From Cyrtobacter comes (lineage in GTDB: Bacteria; Pseudomonadota; Alphaproteobacteria; Rickettsiales; Midichloriaceae), in assembly GCF_034470605.1 (NCBI RefSeq), contig NZ_JARGYT010000036.1:1-11612 (forward strand): a DNA stretch of 11,612 nt, given 5' to 3'. The notes beneath the pieces are model-generated. The model was given only the letters and a program-made list of their open reading frames with translations, was not told the DNA's origin and searched no databases. Every line of letters begins with the position of its first letter. The first letter of the stretch is position 1. The position numbers and the translations under genes are program-made. Shown one piece after another: positions 1 to 5,757 of this stretch.

Positions 1-142
1 CTCCTTTGGATCTTCCTAGCCCTTGCATACCAGTTTCGGTATTTTTTAAAGCATCAGCCGAATGCTGATGCGCTCTAATGATCGTAGAATCTATCATTAA
101 CCATTCATTATCACTATCCACGGCTAAGGTATCATTTGCCAT
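1..142 (-). CDS. IS5-family transposase orfB (partial, start of DDE catalytic domain)
   Basis: This lies in the -1 frame relative to orfA and is open from a TAA at 152-154, with an ATG at 140-142. It reads through to the left edge of the window. It shows the conserved block N-E-W-L-M-I-D-S-T followed by R-A-H-Q-H, in which the Asp (residue 18 from the ATG) is the first catalytic acid of the DDE triad. The segment then continues into the usual G-x-G-R-S-K-G loop before the window ends. The second Asp and the Glu are outside the window. No A-rich slippery heptamer is visible in the orfA/orfB overlap. orfB may therefore start at its own ATG, or the element may be inactive. Confidence 0.75.
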   Translation of the reverse strand, partial: MANDTLAVDSDNEWLMIDSTIIRAHQHSADALKNTETGMQGLGRSKG

Positions 143-360
143 ATTCCAGCTTTAGCCCATCTAATAAATCTTTTATGAACTGTAGGCCATTTGCCATATT
201 CCACAGGAAGCGCTCTCCATGGCCCACCAGTTCTGGCAACACACATCACTGCTCTTATAAATCCACGGTTATCGTATCCTCTACGTCCTCTATCTCCACT
301 TTTCCCAGGTAAAATATCTTTAATAATTTCCCATTGATCATCCCTCAAGTCATATAACAT
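124..360 (-). CDS. IS5-family transposase orfA (DUF4096-like N-terminal domain)
   Basis: A 78-residue reading frame with the hallmark N-terminal layout of IS427-group transposases: L-x-D-x-QWE near residues 5-11, a P-G-K-x-G-D-x-GR-x-G-Y-DNR stretch at about 18-32, the A-R-T-G-G-PWRALP core at about 42-52, and W-x-T-V-x-K-RF-x-RW followed by G-IW near the C-terminus. This region is the helix-turn-helix-like DNA-binding part; the catalytic DDE domain is in the next frame. It ends at a TAG at 124-126 and overlaps orfB by about 19 nt. Two overlapping frames are normal in this group, where a -1 frameshift usually joins them. The start is the ATG at 358-360. Confidence 0.82.
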   Translation of the reverse strand: MLYDLRDDQWEIIKDILPGKSGDRGRRGYDNRGFIRAVMCVARTGGPWRALPVEYGKWPTVHKRFIRWAKAGIWQMIP

Positions 361-409
361 TTTAGCCTCATAATGAGTTGCTAAAATAGCAGCACATAAA
401 AATCTTAAA

Positions 410-422
410 TGTCGACACTACC
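410..422 (-). repeat. Terminal inverted repeat of the left IS5-family element
   Basis: The minus strand from 422 to 410 reads GGTAGTGTCGACA. The terminus of the right-hand IS at 11498-11510 (plus strand) reads GGCACTGTTAACA. They agree at 9 of 13 positions with the pattern GGYASTGTYRACA, as expected for imperfect left and right ends of the same type of IS. Assignment is by this comparison only. Confidence 0.55.
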
Positions 423-618
423 TAGGAAAGATTTTGCAAAGGCCTTCTATTGGGCGCAAAAAGCAGCAGAAGAGAATGAGCCTTTTATATTGAGCATCAT
501 GTATTACAGAGGCGTAAGAACAGAGCATGGAAAACCACATTTATGGCTAAAGAGAGCGGCTGCATTAGGCCATAAAACCGCTATAAGGATGCTCGAAATT
601 AGTAAATACGCACACTAA
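423..618 (+). pseudogene. Sel1-like repeat protein remnant, 5' end lost at the IS junction
   Basis: The translated segment reads D-F-A-K-A-F-Y-W-A-Q-K-A-A-E-E-N, then M-Y-Y-R-G, then W-L-K-R-A-A-A-L-G-H-K-T-A. These are recognisable pieces of two Sel1-like repeats (alpha/alpha solenoid units with W-x-x-K-A-A-x-x-G-x-x-x-A). SLR proteins usually have several repeats and mediate protein-protein contacts, and many are secreted or host-interacting in intracellular bacteria. Here less than two repeats survive. An ATG at 409 opens the frame, but 409-422 lies in the IS terminal repeat, so the first few residues would be IS-derived and the original start is gone. There is no ribosome site before this ATG. 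The spacing between the two repeats is also shorter than normal, which fits decay. It is most likely a non-functional fragment, though a short chimeric peptide cannot be excluded. Confidence 0.6.
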
Positions 619-725
619 TTCCCGAATATATTATAGCCAAGGCGGTATAATATGATTATGTAATGAGTCATTTTGCTGAACTTAACTCAATGATAATATT
701 TTTAAAATTAGTCATTTATCATTTC

Positions 726-758
726 TATTACGCTATATCTATATAACATAGCGTAATA
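726..758. terminator. Perfect 11-bp inverted repeat downstream of gltA, possible terminator
   Basis: TATTACGCTAT at 726-736 is an exact reverse complement of ATAGCGTAATA at 748-758, with an 11-nt loop. It lies about 60 nt beyond the gltA stop on the gltA transcript and also downstream of the Sel1 remnant from the other side. Neither side has a clean U-tract, so it is a weak intrinsic terminator or a stabilising 3' hairpin. The remaining sequence in 619-819 shows no gene. Confidence 0.4.
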
Positions 759-819
759 AGAAGCTGAAACAATCTAAGAATAATTCAAGTAATTAGTTAC
801 AATATAACCAAATTAATTA

Positions 820-2094
820 CTAATCCCTCTTATATATACCGGTAAACACCTGCCTTGGCCTACCTATTTTTTGATCAGGATCTTCTATCATTTCTTTCCA
901 TTGCGCAACCCAACCAGCAGTTCTTGCTACGGCAAACATCACTGTAAACATTGATGTTGGTATCCCAAGGGCCCTATAAACTATTCCTGAATAGAAATCT
1001 ACATTAGGATATAATTTACGCTCTATAAAATACTCATCCTCTAAAGCAAGTTCCTGAAGTTTTAACGCTATATCTAATAAAGGATCATTGATATTAAGCT
1101 CATTAAGCAATCTCATACATGTTTCTCTTATAGAAACAGATCTTGGGTCATAATTTTTATAGATTCTATGACCAAATCCCATTAATCGGAATGGATCATC
1201 CTTATTTTTTGCTTTCTTTATATATTCAGGTATTCTAGATTCATGGCCAATCTCCTGCAGCATGTGTATTACAGCTTCGTTAGCCCCACCGTGTGCAGGA
1301 CCCCATAATGATGAAATACCTGCTCCAACAACAGCAAATATATTTGCCCTAGTAGAACCAGCCAACCTAACAGTTGATGTAGATGCGTTTTGTTCATGAT
1401 CCGCATGTAGTATTAACAATTCTTCAAGAGCACGAGCCTGATTAGGGCTTGCAACAAACTCATCCATAGGGGTAGAAAACATCATATGCAGAAAATTCTC
1501 TGCATAACCCATAGATTTAGATGGAAAAACAAATGGATATCCAACTGAATATTTATGGGCCATTGCTGCAAGAACCGGTATTTTTGCAATCAACATAATA
1601 GCAGCCTCGTTTCTCTCCTCTTCCAATTCAACGCTCGTTTTATCATGATAAAACGCAGAAAGCGACGCAGCTGCAGCAACCATAAGGGCCATAGGATGCG
1701 AATTCCTAGGAAAACCTCTATATAGAAGCTTAACCTGTTCATGCACCATGTAATGCCGCTTCACCTTTTCTACAAACAAAGACTTTTCAGCATCATTTGG
1801 AAGGTTACCATTTAACAATAAAAAACATATATCCATGAAATCATGGGATTTTACAAGGTATGATATATCGTATCCAGCATGCCGTAATATTCCTTTATCA
1901 CCATCTATATATGTAATAGATGATTTACAAGCAGCTGTAGACATAAACCCAGGATCATAAGTAAGAACTCCAGAATTTTTATATAGATCCCTTATATCTA
2001 TCGCTCTTGTTCCATCAGATCCCTGAACAACTGGAAGCTTTATATCATATTCAAGACCATCAATCTTTATATGCGCGTTTTCAGGATTTTTCAT
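820..2094 (-). CDS. gltA: Citrate synthase (type II, hexameric-type bacterial)
   Basis: It catalyses condensation of oxaloacetate and acetyl-CoA to citrate, the entry step of the TCA cycle, in the cytosol. The protein is 424 residues from the chosen start, within the usual 420-435. The catalytic residues are visible: His268 in LWGPAHGGANEA, His309 in GFGHRIY and Asp366 in NVDFYSG. The substrate-binding block ILHADHEQNASTS sits at 228-240 and the family signature YDPGFMSTA near 46. From memory it matches Rickettsia GltA along its whole length. The frame can be extended to a TTG at 2161-2163 (23 more residues), but that TTG coincides with the -35 box of a good promoter and the extension has no family similarity. 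The ATG at 2092-2094 is therefore preferred. There is no obvious Shine-Dalgarno. queA lies upstream on the same strand, with a promoter-bearing gap between them. Confidence 0.97.
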   Translation of the reverse strand: MKNPENAHIKIDGLEYDIKLPVVQGSDGTRAIDIRDLYKNSGVLTYDPGFMSTAACKSSITYIDGDKGILRHAGYDISYLVKSHDFMDICFLLLNGNLPNDAEKSLFVEKVKRHYMVHEQVKLLYRGFPRNSHPMALMVAAAASLSAFYHDKTSVELEEERNEAAIMLIAKIPVLAAMAHKYSVGYPFVFPSKSMGYAENFLHMMFSTPMDEFVASPNQARALEELLILHADHEQNASTSTVRLAGSTRANIFAVVGAGISSLWGPAHGGANEAVIHMLQEIGHESRIPEYIKKAKNKDDPFRLMGFGHRIYKNYDPRSVSIRETCMRLLNELNINDPLLDIALKLQELALEDEYFIERKLYPNVDFYSGIVYRALGIPTSMFTVMFAVARTAGWVAQWKEMIEDPDQKIGRPRQVFTGIYKRD

Positions 2095-2134
2095 GGGAGT
2101 AATTTTCAATAACAGTGCAAAGGCTATATATGAG

Positions 2135-2163
2135 ATTCTAAGCTCCACATAACAATTATGCAA
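2135..2163 (-). promoter_or_regulatory. Candidate sigma70 promoter proximal to gltA
   Basis: On the minus strand, TTGCAT (2158-2163) is followed by a 17-nt spacer and TAGAAT (2135-2140). Transcription would begin near 2128 and leave a leader of about 34 nt before the ATG at 2094. The alternative TTG start at 2163 would be excluded from this transcript. Judged by consensus only. Confidence 0.45.
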
Positions 2164-2190
2164 CAGGGACTTTAACCCACAAACAATACT

Positions 2191-2219
2191 ATTATAAAAA
2201 TAGAGAGAATAAGGAAATT
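2191..2219 (-). promoter_or_regulatory. Candidate distal promoter upstream of gltA
   Basis: A perfect TATAAT (minus strand, 2191-2196) lies in the gap between queA and gltA. The corresponding -35 area (about 2214-2219) is poor. Together with the proximal promoter it suggests gltA can be transcribed independently of the upstream lipoprotein-rppH-queA unit. Confidence 0.3.
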
Positions 2220-2271
2220 TTATAAATTAAGAAATCAATGCTTAATTGCATAACAATAACTTACATAAAAT

Positions 2272-3306
2272 TCACATCTTTCTTTCAAAGAAACATGCAT
2301 CACCATATGAAAAGACTCTATATTTATTCTCAATTGCATACTTATATGCAGCTTGAATATTTTCCAAACCAGAAAATGCCGAAACTAACATAAAAAGTGT
2401 AGATTTCGGTAAGTGAAAATTTGTTACCATCATATCAACTATTTGGAATTTATACCCGGGCTTGATAAATATTGAGGTCATACCATCACACTTAATAATA
2501 GCGCCATATTCATGCATTATAGATTCTAAAACCCTCATACTAGTGGATCCTACAGAGATAATTCTACCATGATTGGCCTTAGCTTCATTTATTATTTGGG
2601 CCGCTTCTTCCGTACAAGAAAAATATTCTTCATGCATAATGTGCTCATCAATATTTTCAGATTTAACAGGAAGAAATGTACCAAGCCATACATGCAATGT
2701 AACAAATGCTAGCTTTACACCCTTAGATTCCAAACATGATATAATTTCCTCAGAAAAATGTAATCCAGCTGTAGGTGCTGCAAAAGAACCTTCATGCTCC
2801 GCATAAACAGTTTGATAATTATGTTTATCAGCAATAAATTGTTCAGCACGCTTTATATATGGAGGAAGCGGCATTTGACCTACAACATCTAATTTTTGAA
2901 AAAGCTCAAATTTACTAAGCTCAAAATCTATTTCTATGTAATTAGATTCTATATCTTTATAGTTTACATATGCATATAGATCATCTGAAAAAATGATCTT
3001 TTTTCCTACATTTAAATGCTTGCTTGGTCTTGCAAATATTTGCCACCTCCTTTCACCAACTTGCTTTACAATGTTAATATAGACCACCCTCTCCCCTACC
3101 CTTCCTATTAATGATGATGGTACCACTTTGCTATTATTCATAACAAGCACATCTCCTGGATGTATAAAATCTATAATTTGCCGAAAATTCTTATCTTGCA
3201 GATTACCCATAGCATCCATGTGTAGCATCCTTGCCTGACCACGCGGAAGAGGATGCTGGGCAACTAATTCTCTCGGTAAGTCAAAATCAAAATCCTTTAA
3301 CTTCAT
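2272..3306 (-). CDS. queA: S-adenosylmethionine:tRNA ribosyltransferase-isomerase
   Basis: It transfers and isomerises the ribosyl moiety of SAM onto preQ1 at tRNA position 34, giving epoxyqueuosine, the penultimate queuosine step. It has 344 residues, a normal length. Conserved blocks are present in order: the DFDLPRELVAQ-P N-terminus, GDVLVMNNSKV (51-61), PLPPYI (147-151), YQTVYA (164-169), G-S-F-AAPTAGLHF (173-184), VTLHV (202-206), SVGSTSMRVLES (251-262), IKPGYKF (281-287), TNFHLPKSTL (295-304) and the C-terminal FSYGDA. One oddity is W207-L208 where most family members have Gly-Ala before GTF. The start ATG overlaps the rppH stop in an ATGA, implying translational coupling. The pathway partner queC lies about 7.5 kb away on the same strand. 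Confidence 0.95.
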   Translation of the reverse strand: MKLKDFDFDLPRELVAQHPLPRGQARMLHMDAMGNLQDKNFRQIIDFIHPGDVLVMNNSKVVPSSLIGRVGERVVYINIVKQVGERRWQIFARPSKHLNVGKKIIFSDDLYAYVNYKDIESNYIEIDFELSKFELFQKLDVVGQMPLPPYIKRAEQFIADKHNYQTVYAEHEGSFAAPTAGLHFSEEIISCLESKGVKLAFVTLHVWLGTFLPVKSENIDEHIMHEEYFSCTEEAAQIINEAKANHGRIISVGSTSMRVLESIMHEYGAIIKCDGMTSIFIKPGYKFQIVDMMVTNFHLPKSTLFMLVSAFSGLENIQAAYKYAIENKYRVFSYGDACFFERKM

Positions 3307-3773
3307 GTATGAAGATATCTTTCTATAATTGGCGCAAACTCCAGGGATATGTTCTTATATACATCTTTTTTAAAGTGTATAGCAAAATTTTGCAATTCAT
3401 GAATATCAATCCAACGCCAATCATTAAATTCAGGTTCTTTTGTATTTATATTGATTTCATTATCTTGCCCATAAAATGCTGCTAGAAACCATTTTTGTAT
3501 TTGCCCAACATATTTACCATCCCATAAGCTTTTATGAAAAGGTATATCATATTTATGTATATAGCGGGATTCATATATGACATCAACACTTGTTATGCCA
3601 GTTTCTTCCTTTAACTCCCTAAGTGCTGCAATCTTAAAATCTTCTTCTTCATTAACACCACCCTGTGGTAATTGCCATGCAAAGCCCTCGGTATCTATTC
3701 TCTTACCTACAAAAACCATACCATGTTTATTAAATAATACCACACCGGAACAGTTTCTATATAACCCATCCAT
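3303..3773 (-). CDS. rppH: RNA pyrophosphohydrolase (Nudix, NudH/InvA/IalA type)
   Basis: It removes pyrophosphate from the 5' triphosphate end of RNAs, which triggers 5'-end-dependent mRNA decay; the orthologue in related pathogens was first named invasion protein A. It has 156 residues, typical of the family. The Nudix box GX5EX7REUXEEXGU is complete at residues 38-60, with metal-binding E53, E56 and E57. The preceding W-Q-L-P-Q-G-G (33-39) and the opening YR-x-C-S-G-V-V-L (5-13) are characteristic of RppH rather than other Nudix enzymes. The ATG at 3771-3773 gives a normal N-terminus. It sits 19 nt after the lipoprotein gene and overlaps queA by 4 nt, so the three probably form one operon. 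Confidence 0.93.
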   Translation of the reverse strand: MDGLYRNCSGVVLFNKHGMVFVGKRIDTEGFAWQLPQGGVNEEEDFKIAALRELKEETGITSVDVIYESRYIHKYDIPFHKSLWDGKYVGQIQKWFLAAFYGQDNEININTKEPEFNDWRWIDIHELQNFAIHFKKDVYKNISLEFAPIIERYLHT

Positions 3774-3792
3774 ACTTACTTATGTATTAACT

Positions 3793-5169
3793 CTATTCAT
3801 TATCTTGAAAAGAAGACTTTTCGTTATCTAACATTGATACCTTATCACCTGATTTTCTAAAAATAGAAAGTAGCCTCTCTATTGTACCATCCTTCCTAAA
3901 TCTAAATACACCATTCATCCCCTCAAAACCAGCCTGATTATTTAATGCACCTGGATCAAAAGATACCTTACCATTTAAATCAATAGATAATGCCATCACA
4001 AGTGCCGCAGCATCATATACAAGATACGCAGCATCACTTGGCTCTGTATTATACCTAGATTTAAATCTATTCAAAAATTCATATCTTGCTGCTATAGGCA
4101 CATCTGCAAAATACATCAATAATGTTGGTACATTATTGGGATAATTATGAAAACTACTACCACCCATAACAAACATTCTTTTTAGGTAATTTTCGACAGG
4201 CTTGAGATATGATGCATCGCTTGTATATTCATTAAGCAAGAAAGCTGATCTAAAGTAATCTGCCTTCGCTAAATCAGGCTTTATTTTTTGCACAGCACTT
4301 AGCATTGAATCTTGAGAACCAGGAGTATATCTTTCTACAAAAAGTTTATCTATATCACCAAATTTCTTATAGTTCTTAAGAAGCTCTAATATTTTTTCCC
4401 CATCCACATTGTTAGGTAATATGGTATATATATTATCATGAACGTTCTGGATCGCATATGATACGTCTCTCAATGCCTGATCAATGGTTGATATACCCAT
4501 CATATATATATAATCTCTACCAACTAGATCCATACTATAGGTAAGTGGTAAAAATGGTATGGCATTTTTCTTTATACTAGGATACACTTTCTCTACTTCC
4601 TCTTTTGTATGTGGCCCAATAATAACAGAAATATCAGAGGTTATACCTGATAGTATGTTAGGCGAATTTATGTCTAGGAAAACGACGTTAATATTATCGT
4701 TACCTAATTTTTCATGTGCCACCTCTACAGATTTCATAACATCTTGACCAATTTTCAAATTTTGACCAGACATATAAGTTATCACAGCCACAGTTAGCTT
4801 GTCAGAGCTGGTAACTTTGCCGTAATTTCTGCTTTTTGTATTATTTGTCAGCTTTTCGAGAGATTTTTTAGCATCTTGGAACTCAGGTAATTCTTTGATA
4901 TTAATATCTTCATACTTTGGCTTGGGTTGGAATTTTTTCTCTATCTGCTTTTGATTTTTGGGAACATTTGTTTTTTGTGTTTTATTAATACTCTTATTTT
5001 TAACAACTCCTTTCTTATCTTCTATCACACCCTTTCTTGCTAAGGCCACTTCACTTGTTCCAGGTATTAACACCTTCTGTTTTTTATCAGTGACTTTAAT
5101 ATCAGCCTTATCTAAAAAACACCCAGAAAGAAGACAAAACAAAAGTATACAAAGCGATACTCTGAACAT
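3793..5169 (-). CDS. LpoA-like lipoprotein, penicillin-binding-protein activator / periplasmic-binding fold
   Basis: This 458-residue predicted lipoprotein has a short N-region, a hydrophobic core (residues 4-14) and the lipobox L-S-G-C with Cys17 as the lipidation site. Residues 20-115 form a Lys/Gln-rich, low-complexity linker, suited to crossing the periplasm. From about 125 a type I periplasmic-binding fold begins (beta strand V-A-V-I-T-Y-M-S-G, then I-G-x-D-V-M-K-S-V-E-V-A, then V-V-F-L-D and V-I-I-G-P). This matches the LpoA C-terminal / COG3107-like domain that stimulates peptidoglycan-synthesising PBP1A. The LpoA N-terminal TPR domain is absent, as in alphaproteobacterial members. It is first in a probable operon with rppH and queA. 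An amino-acid ABC-transporter binding protein is the alternative, but no permease genes are nearby. Confidence 0.78.
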   Translation of the reverse strand: MFRVSLCILLFCLLSGCFLDKADIKVTDKKQKVLIPGTSEVALARKGVIEDKKGVVKNKSINKTQKTNVPKNQKQIEKKFQPKPKYEDINIKELPEFQDAKKSLEKLTNNTKSRNYGKVTSSDKLTVAVITYMSGQNLKIGQDVMKSVEVAHEKLGNDNINVVFLDINSPNILSGITSDISVIIGPHTKEEVEKVYPSIKKNAIPFLPLTYSMDLVGRDYIYMMGISTIDQALRDVSYAIQNVHDNIYTILPNNVDGEKILELLKNYKKFGDIDKLFVERYTPGSQDSMLSAVQKIKPDLAKADYFRSAFLLNEYTSDASYLKPVENYLKRMFVMGGSSFHNYPNNVPTLLMYFADVPIAARYEFLNRFKSRYNTEPSDAAYLVYDAAALVMALSIDLNGKVSFDPGALNNQAGFEGMNGVFRFRKDGTIERLLSIFRKSGDKVSMLDNEKSSFQDNE

Positions 5170-5197
5170 CTAAACAATAAAAAAAGTTATCACTTGG

Positions 5198-5226
5198 ATT
5201 AGAACATACAAAATAATTATTTTCAA
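5198..5226 (-). promoter_or_regulatory. Candidate promoter of the lipoprotein-rppH-queA operon
   Basis: On the minus strand, TTGAAA (5221-5226), a 17-nt spacer and TCTAAT (5198-5203) precede the lipoprotein ATG at 5169 by about 28 nt. Spacing is ideal and both boxes are reasonable. Consensus judgement only. Confidence 0.4.
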
Positions 5227-5313
5227 TAATACAATAACAAAAGACTAATTGCATAATCTCATATTAGACTTCTTGTAAAACTCATTCATCACAACTACAC
5301 TGATAAATTGTAA

Positions 5314-5598
5314 CTACCTAATTAAGGGCAAATCTTTTATCTTTATATATTTTTTAGCTATAACCTTGAAGTGTTTGAGCATACCGTTTTTATTAAGCAC
5401 TCTTTTAACACTAACGGCTTGATTTTTTGTATCTCCCTTCGTCAATAGATATTTCTCACTCTTTTTCGGAAGCTCAGATTCACTATGCGGCTTTTATAGT
5501 AGATTTAAAGTATTTCGATAATATATTGCAATCAAAGCAAGAAGATTATCTATAATAATCTTAATTTCAGGATATGTGCTAATTTTGGATTCTTTAAA
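5314..5598 (-). pseudogene. Decayed reading frame of unknown function in the 5170-5745 gap
   Basis: The 576-nt gap between the divergent lipoprotein and flavoprotein genes holds a minus-strand frame of about 94 codons, broken by a TAA at 5494-5496 and lacking a usable start. The upstream half is hydrophobic (I-I-I-D-N-L-L-A-L-I-A-I-Y-Y-R). The downstream half is Lys-rich (S-E-L-P-K-K-S-E-K, then H-F-K-V-I-A-K-K-Y). A second minus-strand frame at about 5527-5660 is also open without a start, so a frameshift plus a nonsense change is possible. I recognise no family. It could equally be chance openness in AT-rich DNA. Confidence 0.25.
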
Positions 5599-5673
5599 TT
5601 AAATGCAATACTCAGGATTCTATGTGGAAGTTTAGAGATTGTGCATGACAATGCCAAAAATTCAAATTGTCAC

Positions 5674-5701
5674 TTGCCAAAGCTCGATTAAAATATATAT
5701 T
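5674..5701 (+). promoter_or_regulatory. Candidate promoter of the FAD-dependent oxidoreductase gene
   Basis: TTGCCA (5674-5679), a 16-nt spacer and TATATT (5696-5701) on the plus strand would start transcription near 5708, about 50 nt before the preferred ATG. Other AT-rich -10-like words occur nearby, so the choice is uncertain. Confidence 0.33.
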
Positions 5702-5747
5702 TGTCAATATGTTATTGTATAAGCTTAATTGCGTCAATCTAGTATAT

Positions 5748-5757
5748 GGGAAAATTA
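5748..5757 (+). promoter_or_regulatory. Shine-Dalgarno favouring the second ATG of the flavoprotein
   Basis: GGGA at 5748-5751 sits 6 nt before the ATG at 5758. The first ATG (5746) has no purine-rich site before it. Starting at 5758 also gives a more compact signal peptide, M-V-V-K-K followed by the hydrophobic core. Confidence 0.45.

Larger units (their letters stand above)
1..422 (-). mobile_element. IS5-family (IS427-group-like) insertion sequence, 5' part, runs off the left edge
   Basis: The minus strand carries a typical IS5 orfA followed by the start of orfB with the first catalytic Asp of the DDE domain. The outer end can be placed at about 422. Reading inward on the minus strand from there gives GGTAGTGTCGACA, which matches 9 of 13 positions of the end of the second IS at 11498 (GGCACTGTTAACA). 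The start codon of orfA lies 62 nt inside this end, a normal distance for an IS leader. The Sel1-repeat sequence resumes immediately outside, beginning TAGG. The rest of the transposase and the other inverted repeat are beyond position 1. The family call is from protein motifs; the exact end and target duplication are inferred. Confidence 0.8.

Noticed and set aside
645..655. TATAAT-like -10 box in the 619-819 gap
   Set aside because: No -35 partner at proper distance and no gene downstream on the plus strand; expected by chance in such AT-rich DNA.
2095..2163. 23-residue N-terminal extension of citrate synthase from a TTG start
   Set aside because: There is no similarity to the family, the start is a TTG, and a good promoter overlaps it; ATG 2094 gives the normal length.
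2573..2806. Plus-strand open frame within queA
   Set aside because: It is antisense to conserved QueA motifs, with no promoter or ribosome site; a shadow frame.
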